NCBI GenBank assembly: GCA_025370845.1
Contig: JAMXFF010000030.1
Coordinates: forward strand, 33,185-97,184
Reading direction: 5' to 3'
Length of the DNA: 64,000 nt
From: Laspinema palackyanum D2a
Lineage (GTDB): Bacteria > Cyanobacteriota > Cyanobacteriia > Cyanobacteriales > Laspinemataceae
The position numbers were made by a program, and so were the translations under genes. The notes below the pieces were generated by a model, which was not told the origin of the DNA, searched no databases, and worked only from the letters and a program-made list of their open reading frames with translations. Positions 55,561 through 64,000 of the stretch are shown one piece after another. Every line of letters begins with the position of its first letter. Positions within the stretch are counted from its first letter, which is position 1.

Positions 55561-56916
55561 ATGATGGTTAATTTAAAGCAATTCTTTGATGCGACAAATC
55601 CGAGTAAGACCCTTTTTGCTGAAGAGTCGGAACTGGATCAGAAATATTATATTGATTTTTCCTCCGTGCGCGGGGGCCAAATTATTGAGGATTTAAGGGA
55701 TAATATTACCCTGTGGTCCCCAGAACAACCCACCTGTCAACTGTTCACAGGACATATCGGCTGCGGGAAGTCCACGGAGTTACTGCGTCTCAAGGCGGAG
55801 TTAGAACGGGAAGGCTTTCACGTGGTCTATTTCGAGTCGTCCAAAGACTTGGAAATGGGCGATGTGGATGTGGGGGATATTTTACTGGCGATCGCCAAGC
55901 GAGTGAGTGAAAGTCTCGATCGCCTCACCCTAGAAGAACCTAAACGCCTGAAAAGCATCCTCCAAGGTGCCGCTAAACTGTTACAAACAGAAATTAATTT
56001 AGTTGAAATAGGCGGCACGGTTGGTCCAGCTCAAATCACTGCCAATCAGGAAGGGGTGACCGTTGTCGCAATGGGGATTGCTAAAATTACCGCTAAGGTG
56101 AAAGCTAGTCCTGATCTCCGCAGTAAATTAAGAGGATATCTCGAACCCCAAACCAATGGGATTATCGAGGCGATTAATAAAGAATTGCTCGAACCGGCGA
56201 TCGCCAAGCTGAAGCAGCAGGGCAAAAAAGGACTCGTGGCGATCGTGGATAGTCTGGACAGAGTAGATAGCACCACCAAACCTTGGGGACGTCCTCAACA
56301 AGAATACCTGTTTGTCGATCGCGGTGAACAGTTGTGATCGCTGCACTGCCACTTGGTTTATACCATCCCCCTTGCCTTACGCTTCTCCAACGACTTCGGG
56401 ACCCTGATTGAGCGCTTTATCGTTCAACCCCATGTTTTGCCGATGGTCCCCGTCCAATCCCGAGATGGGAGTGAACATCCGGAAGGCATGAACCTCCTGC
56501 GCCAAATGGTCCTCGCCCGAGCTTTTCCCCATCTCACCCCCGAACAGCGCCTGGAAAAAATGACGGTCATTTTTGAAGACCCCCAGACCCTCGATCGGTT
56601 ATGCCGAGTCAGTGGGGGTCATGTACGAAATGTGCTGCGAATGCTCAACGATGGGATTAAAAAACAACGGCAATTGCCCCTCACAAGCAAAACCCTAGAG
56701 GATGTAATTGCCCTCTATCGCAATGCCCGGATTTTAGCGGTAACTGATGCGGAGTGGGAATTGTTGCGGCGCGTGAGAAAGGAGAAAAAGGTCGTTGGTG
56801 ATGATGGATATCAGACCTTAATTCGCAGTATGTTCGTTTATGAGTATCGCGATGGGTCCGAGTCTTGGTTTGATGTTAATCCCTTGTTGTTAGAAGCCAA
56901 GGAGTTACTTTCATGA
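55561..56916 (+). pseudogene. P-loop ATPase with an in-frame TGA codon (first gene of an NTPase pair)
   Basis: A 452-codon gene with an internal TGA at 56335-56337. Both sides are in the same frame: GEQL before, SLHCHLVYTIPLALRFSND after, so replacing TGA by CGA (one transition) restores the protein. Walker A is GHIGCGKS (residues 64-71), a Walker B-like GLVAIVDSLDRVD is at about 225, and the N-terminus has VRGGQIIEDLRDNI. The C-terminal part GGHVRNVLRMLNDGIKKQ is a lid-type helix bundle. The overall pattern is that of KAP/AAA-type signalling NTPases. Its last four bases overlap the start of the nSTAND-GUN4 gene (ATGA at 56913). It may be a pseudogene, a recoded gene or a sequencing error. 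Confidence 0.7.
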
Positions 56917-59900
56917 GTGAAACTATCATCGTTGAGGGGGATACCGTCAATCAAAATCAGCAGGGGTTGGCTGAACTGATCTGGGCGATGGAAATGTCCC
57001 AGGGTCAATTTAAGTTGATGTTGGTCCGGTGTAATTATGGGACGTTGCGTGATGTTCTGGTGCAACAATTACGGGAACAATGTTCTTTAAATATTCGCGA
57101 GATTTTCCTAGAACCGACGGTGCAACAAGTCTATTCCAGCCTGAGAGAGAGTCTGGGTGAGGAAATCCCGGATGCTTTGATGGTGTTTGGTTTGGAAGCG
57201 GCGACGGCTTTGGATGTGGCGCTGACTTCCCTGAATCAAGTGAGAGAGGAATTTAGAAAAAACTGCCTTTTTCCGGTGATTTTTTGGATCAATGATCAGG
57301 TGTCGGTGCAGTTGACGCGGTTAGCGCCGGATTTTGAAAGTTGGGCGAGTTTGACTGAATTTGCGATCGCGCCGGATGACTTGCTCACGGCGCTACAGGA
57401 GGAGACCGATCGCTTATTTGCGGAGATATTTGCTGCGGGAAATCAGCGGTTTGTGACCAATCAAGAGATTTTTGGTCAGCGCTATCCGTTTGAAATGACC
57501 TTAGCGTTACAGGATTTGGAAAAAGCCGGTCAGCCGTTGAATCCTCGGTTACTTGCGACTTTGCCATTCGTTTGGGGTCGGGAGGCTTATACTCGCGATC
57601 GCATGGATGAGGCGTTAAATTTTTATCAACAAAGTTTGCAATTGTGGCAAAACTTGGATGAGGAAGGGACTCAGGAATGTGCGGCTGCTGTATTTTATCA
57701 TATCGGTTTGTGTTATGCTCGCCGCGCTAAACTAGACCGGACCCAGAGTGAGCAATGGTTAAAACAGGCTCAATCAGCGTTTCAAGCCAGTTTAGATGCT
57801 TTTGAGGCAGCCGGAAGACCGGATTTGGTGCCTCAATTTATCGGTCAACTTGGGGAAGTTTTGCGACAGTTGAATGACTATTCTAGTTTGCAGGATCTGG
57901 CACAAACTGCCCTAAAATTACACCAAACATCAGGAAATCCGGTGCTGTTGGCCCGAGATTATGGATTTTTAGCGGAAGTGGCATTACACCGCCAGGATTG
58001 GGAGGATGCTAAGGAAAAGGCAGAACGGGCGCTGGAAATTTTAGCCTCGGATCTCGCATTAGAACAACGACATCAGGGATTATATTTGCTGCTGTTGGCG
58101 CGGAGTTTGCGCCAGTTGGGGGAAACCGGGGAGGCGATCGCTCGTTTGGAAGAGGCGGCGAAGGGGGATCCGGAGGATAATCCGCAGTTATATATTGAGA
58201 TTTTGGAGGAGTTGCGATCGCTGTATTATCAGCAAGAGCAGTATGTTCAAGCGTTTGATCGCAAGCAGGAACGACTTTCCCTTGAGCAGCAATTTGGGTT
58301 ACGGGCGTTCATTGGTGCAGGACGGTTGGAACCCCAACGACAAGCGCGATCGCAACTGATGCCAACGGCGTCTACTGCAAGGGTAGCGGGTGAGATTCTC
58401 GCTTCGGGACGGCAAAAGGATGTGGACCGTTTAATTCAACGGATTGGCAGTACCCAATACAAATTAACGGTGATTCATGGTCCATCTGGGGTGGGGAAAA
58501 GTTCTCTAGTCCAAGCGGGATTACTTCCGGCATTGAAACAAACCGTGATAGGCGATCGGGATGTTCTCGCCGTTTCCCAACGGGTATATACTGATTGGGT
58601 GAAAACCTTGGGTGAATTACTTGCTGAGGCCCTAGAGCAGCGAGGGATTGGCATTGAGGGGGGTTTGGAGTCCCTGGAGCAGGTTTTGGAACAGTTGCGG
58701 CAGAATGAATCCAATCATCTGCTCACGGTGCTGATTTTTGACCAATTTGAAGAGTTTTTCTTTGTGTGTCAGGAATCCGAAAAGCGCCAGAACTTCTTTG
58801 ATTTTTTGGCGACTTGTTTCCAGATTCCTTTTGTTAAAGTAGTCCTCTCTCTGCGCGAGGATTATATCCATTATTTGTTGGCCTACAATGCTCAGGCCGG
58901 ATTTGAGGTGATTGACTCGGATATTCTCAGCAAACATACGTTGTATGCGGTGGGGAATTTCCGACCGGCAGATGCAGTGGAGATGATTCGCAGTTTGAGC
59001 GATCGGGCGCATTTTCCCTTAGAACGGGGATTAATCGAGGCGGTAGTTGCGGATTTAGCAGAAAATTTAAAGGCAGTCCGTCCCATTGAGTTGCAGATTG
59101 TTGGCGCACAACTCCAGACTGATGATATTACAACCTTGGCAGAATATGGGCAACTTGCACCCAACCCGAAAGAGCAACTGGTCCACCGATATTTAGAAGA
59201 AGTGGTCAAAGCTTGTGGACCGAAAAACAAAGCGTTGGCTGAACTAATTTTATATTTGCTCACCGATGAAAATAATACTCGACCGCTCAAAACTCGTGCG
59301 GATTTGGAAACAGACCTCCAACTTTTAACAACGGATTTGCTGGATGAACCTGATCGATTAAATTTAATCCTTTATGTGTTTGTCAAGTCCGGTTTGGTGT
59401 TTATGCTACCGGAATTACCGGCAAATCGATATCAATTGGTTCATGACTATTTAGTTTCTTTTGTGCGAGACAAGAATGAGGAAAATATTGGTGAACTCAA
59501 GGAAGCTTTGAAAAAAGCTCAAGCGGAAAAGGAAAAAAGCGATCGTCACTTAAATTTGGTCTTAAAACGGCAGCTAAAAGCTACGTTTGCCGCTGGTATT
59601 GTTTTAGCGATTTTAGCCGGGGGTGCAGTGGATTTAGCTGTTGAATCTCGTCAATTAGCTGCGAATTTAAGAATCGAACAGGATAAGACAAAACAAGCTA
59701 ATAAAGAACTCGAAGTTCAAAAAAATCAAGCGGTAGAAAATGCGAACCGCTTAGAAGAGTTGACGATTAAATTAGAAGCGGAAAAGAAAACAGTTATCGA
59801 TTTCGCTCGAAATCGAGATCCGGTCAGCGTCGGTCGAGTGTTGTCTACTTTAATTGCCGACTCCCAAACCCCATTTGATTATAGTATTCTCCAGGAACAT

Positions 59901-60374
59901 TTAGCAAACAGGGAATGGGAAAAAGCGGATAAAGAGACTTATGAATTACTCCTGTGGATTGCGGGTCCCGAATCTGAAAAGCAAGGATATTTTAATCGGG
60001 ATGAGTATCAACAGTTCTCTTGCCAAGAATTAACACTCATCGATGATTTGTGGGTTGCTGCGAGTGGAGGGACCTTGGGAGTGAGTGTTCAGAACAAAAT
60101 TTATCAAGAAACTGGAAAGAATTGGGAAACCATGTACGATCGCGTGGGATGGAAATCATTAGATTCTGAATGGTTAGTTCAAGAACGATTTGATGAAACA
60201 ACAAATCGCTGGTTCTATCTGGGTTATGCTAGACCCAATTTTGAGAATCCTCCCTTGGGACATCTGCCGATTTTTCACGGATTAGCCGTATTTGAAACAC
60301 CGCCACAAGACAGTAAAGGACGCAAATTTCAAATTCAGGAGTTGCTATCTCGCTGCTGGCCGGAAAATCAGTAA
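56913..60374 (+). CDS. TPR - nSTAND NTPase - TM - GUN4 fusion protein
   Basis: 1153 residues. Residues 1-190 form a degenerate P-loop-like domain without a GKT motif, 200-470 hold tetratricopeptide repeats (VFYHIGLCYARRAKLDRTQ), and 490-850 an nSTAND-type NTPase with Walker A GPSGVGKS (523-530) and Walker B-like LLTVLIFDQFEEFFF. A membrane helix (about 890-910, FAAGIVLAILAGGAVDLAV) leads to a coiled coil and a C-terminal GUN4 domain (about 985-1150) with FSCQELTLIDDLWVAASGG, VSVQNKIYQETG, DRVGW and PLGHLPIFH. GUN4 binds Mg-porphyrins and bilins. The gene is translationally coupled to the preceding ATPase. STAND proteins often switch on signalling or cell-death responses, so a porphyrin-gated sensor is a reasonable inference. 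Confidence 0.88.
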   Translation: MSETIIVEGDTVNQNQQGLAELIWAMEMSQGQFKLMLVRCNYGTLRDVLVQQLREQCSLNIREIFLEPTVQQVYSSLRESLGEEIPDALMVFGLEAATALDVALTSLNQVREEFRKNCLFPVIFWINDQVSVQLTRLAPDFESWASLTEFAIAPDDLLTALQEETDRLFAEIFAAGNQRFVTNQEIFGQRYPFEMTLALQDLEKAGQPLNPRLLATLPFVWGREAYTRDRMDEALNFYQQSLQLWQNLDEEGTQECAAAVFYHIGLCYARRAKLDRTQSEQWLKQAQSAFQASLDAFEAAGRPDLVPQFIGQLGEVLRQLNDYSSLQDLAQTALKLHQTSGNPVLLARDYGFLAEVALHRQDWEDAKEKAERALEILASDLALEQRHQGLYLLLLARSLRQLGETGEAIARLEEAAKGDPEDNPQLYIEILEELRSLYYQQEQYVQAFDRKQERLSLEQQFGLRAFIGAGRLEPQRQARSQLMPTASTARVAGEILASGRQKDVDRLIQRIGSTQYKLTVIHGPSGVGKSSLVQAGLLPALKQTVIGDRDVLAVSQRVYTDWVKTLGELLAEALEQRGIGIEGGLESLEQVLEQLRQNESNHLLTVLIFDQFEEFFFVCQESEKRQNFFDFLATCFQIPFVKVVLSLREDYIHYLLAYNAQAGFEVIDSDILSKHTLYAVGNFRPADAVEMIRSLSDRAHFPLERGLIEAVVADLAENLKAVRPIELQIVGAQLQTDDITTLAEYGQLAPNPKEQLVHRYLEEVVKACGPKNKALAELILYLLTDENNTRPLKTRADLETDLQLLTTDLLDEPDRLNLILYVFVKSGLVFMLPELPANRYQLVHDYLVSFVRDKNEENIGELKEALKKAQAEKEKSDRHLNLVLKRQLKATFAAGIVLAILAGGAVDLAVESRQLAANLRIEQDKTKQANKELEVQKNQAVENANRLEELTIKLEAEKKTVIDFARNRDPVSVGRVLSTLIADSQTPFDYSILQEHLANREWEKADKETYELLLWIAGPESEKQGYFNRDEYQQFSCQELTLIDDLWVAASGGTLGVSVQNKIYQETGKNWETMYDRVGWKSLDSEWLVQERFDETTNRWFYLGYARPNFENPPLGHLPIFHGLAVFETPPQDSKGRKFQIQELLSRCWPENQ

Positions 60375-60381
60375 GCTGGAT

Positions 60382-60419
60382 GAGGGGAAGAAGGCTTAAT
60401 CGCACTCTTCCCCTCTTTT
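60382..60419. terminator. Bidirectional hairpin terminator between convergent genes
   Basis: GAGGGGAAGA (60382-60391) pairs with TCTTCCCCTC (60406-60415), with TTTT following on the plus strand. It separates the nSTAND-GUN4 gene from recG. Confidence 0.75.
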
Positions 60420-60421
60420 CA

Positions 60422-62944
60422 TTAAGTCAAAATTGCCCCACCCAACAACTTCTCATACCGCTTATCTAACTCACTCTTTAACACCGGCCATCTCTCCAAA
60501 GTCGGGTCTTTCTTAATCACCTTTTCTGCTGCATCTCTGGCTAAGATTAATATCTCTTTATCCTCAACTAAACTCGCTAAGACAAAATCAGGGAGTCCCG
60601 ATTGTTTCGTTCCCATGACTTCCCCAGGTCCGCGCAATCTCATGTCCATTTCGGCGATAAAAAACCCATCTTGTGATTGTTCCATGACATTGAGGCGTTC
60701 ACGAGCATCGGTAGTGGCTTTCGGATGGGTCATTAAGATACAGTAGGATTTGTCTGCACCCCGTCCGACTCTTCCTCGCAATTGATGCAATTGCGATAGT
60801 CCAAATCGTTCGGCATTTTCAATTAACATGACGCTGGCGTTAGGAACGTCTACCCCCACCTCAACTACGGTGGTAGAGACTAAAATTTGAGTATGTCCAT
60901 CGCGAAAAAGCCCGATCGCTTCTTCTTTTTCCCCTGAAGACATCCTCCCATGCAGCAATCCCACTTTAAATTCTGGGAAAATTACCTCTTGCAGTCTTTG
61001 ATATTCTTCTATTGCCGATTTTAAATCTAATTTCTCCGATTCTTCCACTAACGGCAACACGACATAAACCTGTCTCCCTTGCACCACTTCCCGCTTGATT
61101 AAATCATAAGCATGGCTGCGTTCTTTCCCCGAGAAAATAGTAGTTTGAATCGCTTGTCTTCCGGGAGGCAATTCATCGATTTGACTGACATCTAAATCCC
61201 CATGTAAGGTAAGCGCGAGAGTCCGGGGGATGGGAGTTGCGGTCATGGTTAAAACGTGGGGGTCTTCGCCTTTTTGTTGCAGTTTTGCCCGTTGTCCCAC
61301 TCCAAATCGATGCTGTTCATCAATGACGATGAGTCCGAGTTTTTGGAAGTTTACCGGGTCTTGAATTAAGGCGTGGGTTCCCACTAAAACGGGTAATTCT
61401 CCGGTTTCTAATTGGGGGAGGATTTGTTTGCGTTTGGCCGTTTTTGTGGACCCGGTGAGGAGTTCTACGGGGAGATGTAGGAGGTTAAACCAACTGACTA
61501 ATTTTTTATAATGTTGTTCGGCTAATACTTCCGTGGGTGCCATGAATGCGGCTTGATATCCGGCTTGAATGGCGGCTAAGATGGCAACGACGGCAACGAC
61601 GGTTTTACCGGCACCTACATCCCCTTGGACGAGGCGATTCATGGGTTTGGTTTCTTGCAAGTCTTCGAGGATTTCGGTAATGACTCGCTGTTGAGCATTG
61701 GTGAGTTTGAAGGGGAGGAGTTTATAAAATTTATTGATTAATTTGCCTTTACCGGATAAGACTGCGCCGGTTTGGGTTTCTCGGAGTCCTTGGCGACGAT
61801 GGAGGAGTCCGAGTTGCAGGTAGAAGAATTCATCGAAGACGAGGCGGCGACGGGCTTCTTCGAGGATGTCCCGATCGCGCGGAAAGTGGATTTGAGAAAC
61901 AGCATCCTGTAATCCCATTAACTGATAGCGCGATCGCAGGCTGTCTGGCAGAGGGTCACCCAGTAAGCCCACATGGGCTATCACACTCTGTACCCCTTTT
62001 CTCACAACATCGGCGGTGACCCCTTCGGTTAAGGGATAAATCGGCACAACTCGTCCAACGTTCAGGGATTCGATGGTGCCGCTTTCGTCGAGCACTTCAA
62101 TTTGGGGATTATCCAGGGAGACGCCATATTTACTGCTTTTGACTAACCCCGATGCGGCAACCACTGCACCTGTCGGATAGGTTCGCTTTTGAATTTCTTG
62201 CCACCCGCGATTGCTTTGGCGTCCGGCAAAAAATCGACTCAGTTTAATTTGCCCGGTACTATCTTTAATCACCAGATTTAAAATGGTTAATTTCGGATTG
62301 CGCGGACTGCTAAAGCAATCACACCGTTTGACGGTCCCAATAATAGTGACCGTTTCTCCAGCTTCGAGTTCTTTGATATTCACCTGGCGGGCATAATCCA
62401 CATGGTCCCGAGGGAAGTTGTAAAGAAGGTCGTAGATTGTATAAAGCCCTAATTTGGCTAACTTGTCGGCGTTGCGTGTTCCAATGCCGCTAACTTGACT
62501 TAAGGCTTGGTTGAGGGTGACTGGGGTATTGGAACGGCTGGTGTTAGACTGGCTGGTTGAGAGGGTTTCTGCGGGGGAGAGGCTGGGCGATCGCATCGCC
62601 GATCTGGAGGTGGGTTCGGCTAGTCGGGATGCGTTGGCGGTGCCGTTTTGAGGGGGTGGAGTTTTGCTACAAATTCGTTCCATATCCAGAAGAAACCGGC
62701 GGGTATCTGACACCAAAGCTTGTCGCTTTTCTAAGTTCAGTTCTGGATATCGTCCAAATTCTGCGGCTATGCTTTGCCAACGGCGAAGATCTGCCGAAAC
62801 CAGATTGGCAGGGGAGTCTTTTAAACTAATCTGAAGAAATTCGCTAAAGCGATATTGACTGCCTACAACGTCGGTAAATCCGCGTTGTGCTTCGACAGAC
62901 AAAGCTTTTTGCAATCGACCCCAATCTAGTGATTCTGCGTTCAC
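60422..62944 (-). CDS. recG: ATP-dependent DNA helicase RecG
   Basis: 840 residues. RecG unwinds and remodels stalled replication forks and branched DNA. A cyanobacterial-type N-terminal extension (about 1-140) precedes the wedge/OB domain (about 195-290, LEAGETVTIIGTVKRCDCF). The helicase motor has Walker A GDVGAGKT (about residue 440), APTEVLAEQH, a DEQH box in VIDEQHRFGVGQR, TMTATPIPRTLALT, and the motif VVEVGVDVPNASVM with QLRGRVGRG. The start is a GTG at 62944. It follows an upstream gene on the same strand by 18 bp, which may form an operon. Confidence 0.95.
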   Translation of the reverse strand: MNAESLDWGRLQKALSVEAQRGFTDVVGSQYRFSEFLQISLKDSPANLVSADLRRWQSIAAEFGRYPELNLEKRQALVSDTRRFLLDMERICSKTPPPQNGTANASRLAEPTSRSAMRSPSLSPAETLSTSQSNTSRSNTPVTLNQALSQVSGIGTRNADKLAKLGLYTIYDLLYNFPRDHVDYARQVNIKELEAGETVTIIGTVKRCDCFSSPRNPKLTILNLVIKDSTGQIKLSRFFAGRQSNRGWQEIQKRTYPTGAVVAASGLVKSSKYGVSLDNPQIEVLDESGTIESLNVGRVVPIYPLTEGVTADVVRKGVQSVIAHVGLLGDPLPDSLRSRYQLMGLQDAVSQIHFPRDRDILEEARRRLVFDEFFYLQLGLLHRRQGLRETQTGAVLSGKGKLINKFYKLLPFKLTNAQQRVITEILEDLQETKPMNRLVQGDVGAGKTVVAVVAILAAIQAGYQAAFMAPTEVLAEQHYKKLVSWFNLLHLPVELLTGSTKTAKRKQILPQLETGELPVLVGTHALIQDPVNFQKLGLIVIDEQHRFGVGQRAKLQQKGEDPHVLTMTATPIPRTLALTLHGDLDVSQIDELPPGRQAIQTTIFSGKERSHAYDLIKREVVQGRQVYVVLPLVEESEKLDLKSAIEEYQRLQEVIFPEFKVGLLHGRMSSGEKEEAIGLFRDGHTQILVSTTVVEVGVDVPNASVMLIENAERFGLSQLHQLRGRVGRGADKSYCILMTHPKATTDARERLNVMEQSQDGFFIAEMDMRLRGPGEVMGTKQSGLPDFVLASLVEDKEILILARDAAEKVIKKDPTLERWPVLKSELDKRYEKLLGGAILT

Positions 62945-62962
62945 GGTTTCCCCCCTACCTGA

Positions 62963-63829
62963 TTAATCTTCAAACCAGCTTGCACGCCATGCAGATTCTG
63001 CTTGGGCGATCGCTCGTTCTCGTTGTTTTTGATGATAGTCTCGTTTGAGTGAATTTAACCGTCCTGAAAGGGTGCGAATTTGTCCTCGGGATGCACTCAG
63101 ACGGGAGTCGGCAAATTCCAGATCGGTTAATCTTAAATGAACAGCCATGATGTGAACCGGCCCTTTGAGTAGGGAGGCTAAACCGGGCATCTGGGGTAAA
63201 TCATCGGTCCCTTGCGCTTCTAGGGTTAGGGTGACTAGATTCGGTGGCCCTCCGATCGCCTCGCTATTGGGCAGTTTTTCCGCAGCTTCTAGCAACATGG
63301 CGGGAACGTTTTTAGACCCGATTCCCGCAGCGTGCAGGACCTGGTTGGTTTCATGGGAAACTTGTTGTAACAGTTTAACAATTCCCGATTCTATCCGATC
63401 TTGCCACTTGGCTAAATTTTCGGGGTCTGCAATTTCTTCGAGGGGAGTGAGTTCCTGTTCCTCTTCGACGAGGCTAATGTCCTCGGGAGGGGTTCCCTCT
63501 TCGGAAAGTCCTTCGACGATGAGGACAACGGGGCTGTCTTCGGGGTTGGGGTCTTCAACGAGGGCGATCGCGTCGGCTTCAGCTTTCTTGACGATGGACC
63601 TCAGTTGGGATTGCAGTTGTTGTTTCTGGGATAAGGATAAGTCTAAAAAATGTTCGGGATATCCTTGGGTGCAAATATGATATCCGGCTAAGATCATCTG
63701 CTGCCGCACTGCTTGTCCCAAGGCCGTTAAATAATGGTGATATGTCTTCTGAAATTGTCCGGCGAGGTCTTGCGCTGCCTGTTCTAGCTCTGCAATGTCC
63801 TGGTCAATGAGTTCGAGGGGTCTTGCCAT
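62963..63829 (-). CDS. Helical acidic hypothetical protein upstream of recG
   Basis: 288 residues from the ATG at 63829 (MARPLELIDQDIAELEQAAQ); a start at 63877 would add 16 residues. The first 110 residues are a helical coiled coil, then an acidic, low-complexity region (EDPNPEDSPVVLIVEGLSEE, SLVEEEQELTPLEEI), then a C-terminal helical part (VHIMAVHLRLTDLEFADSRL) rich in Arg, Lys and Gln. No enzyme motif. It ends 18 bp before recG, so cotranscription is likely and the context suggests a DNA-repair or replication link. Family not recognised. Confidence 0.75.
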   Translation of the reverse strand: MARPLELIDQDIAELEQAAQDLAGQFQKTYHHYLTALGQAVRQQMILAGYHICTQGYPEHFLDLSLSQKQQLQSQLRSIVKKAEADAIALVEDPNPEDSPVVLIVEGLSEEGTPPEDISLVEEEQELTPLEEIADPENLAKWQDRIESGIVKLLQQVSHETNQVLHAAGIGSKNVPAMLLEAAEKLPNSEAIGGPPNLVTLTLEAQGTDDLPQMPGLASLLKGPVHIMAVHLRLTDLEFADSRLSASRGQIRTLSGRLNSLKRDYHQKQRERAIAQAESAWRASWFED

Positions 63830-63933
63830 AGCCTCTAATTTGGATACGATAGCAATAATAAAGTCTTTTCTTAACAATAGCGGCTAGAAAAACAGAAGAC
63901 AGGTCATGCTATGGTTTGACCTGCCTGATACAT

Positions 63934-64000
63934 TTACGCGACATTTTCCAGGGTTTTCCCGGACAATGCTACGACAGCACTATTACCCGTTAAGGTAACA
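63934..64000 (-). CDS. Possible C-terminal end of a gene entering from the right
   Basis: A 21-codon open end reads VTLTGNSAVVALSGKTLENV and stops at TAA (63934-63936, minus strand). A CAGGTCA/TGACCTG inverted repeat (63900-63922) lies just downstream. The open frame is too short to be certain and no family can be named. Confidence 0.3.
   Translation of the reverse strand, partial: VTLTGNSAVVALSGKTLENVA

Overview
The window is chromosomal DNA from a phycobilisome-containing cyanobacterium, probably a filamentous Oscillatoriales-type species. Three things point there: the highly iterated palindrome GCGATCGC occurs throughout; light-harvesting genes are present (cpcG rod-core linker, cpcS-type bilin lyase, a small nblA missed by length filters); and several families typical of filamentous cyanobacteria occur (CHASE2 cyclase, CHAT-TPR protein, DUF928, filamentous haemagglutinin-like adhesins, nSTAND-GUN4 fusion). 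No CRISPR array, rRNA or complete transposase was found. One tRNA (Gly, TCC) is present.

Layout. 1-5.1 kb: the end of a CHASE/PAS histidine kinase, a DUF445 membrane protein, menG, and a response regulator that overlaps menG by ATGA. 5.4-7.1 kb: ssb split by a 1375-nt group II intron whose EBS/IBS pairings and domain V can be read directly; its ORF keeps the N-terminal and domain-X-like ends of a maturase but lacks the reverse transcriptase core. 7.2-14.5 kb: accessory island with three Uma2 nuclease-like genes (two are recent duplicates), an amputated hsdR, an AAA ATPase/subtilase pair resembling the IetAS defence system with a frameshifted protease, decayed DNA, and repeats at the 3' side of tRNA-Gly that resemble TnsB-type transposon end repeats. 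14.8-18.2 kb: core genes (RDD protein, rpmG, rpsR, RNase II/R). 18.3-31.6 kb: an orphan antitoxin-like gene, a 1369-residue membrane protein, an acyltransferase, a Nif11-like peptide, dxr, TPR and small membrane proteins, and a GTPase, separated by palindromic repeat mosaics. 32.3-46.6 kb: CHASE2-PAS-adenylate cyclase, DUF928, CHAT-TPR, two tandem secreted adhesins and a Ca-binding-loop protein, which look like a cell-surface/secretion cluster. 46.9-52.1 kb: FHA-containing penicillin-binding protein, lspA, bioY and bioB. 52.4-55.1 kb: nblA, cpcS, an HEXXH protein and cpcG. 55.6-60.4 kb: a two-gene NTPase operon, an ATPase with an in-frame TGA and a TPR-nSTAND-TM-GUN4 protein. 60.4-64 kb: recG, a helical hypothetical protein and a possible partial gene.

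The candidates most worth following are the ATPase/nSTAND-GUN4 operon, the IetAS-like pair beside transposon-like repeats and a tRNA, the RT-deleted intron inside ssb, and a family of palindromes whose stems vary while a GTTCGTAGT flank is conserved. All functional calls rest on reading motifs by eye; no database search was run.
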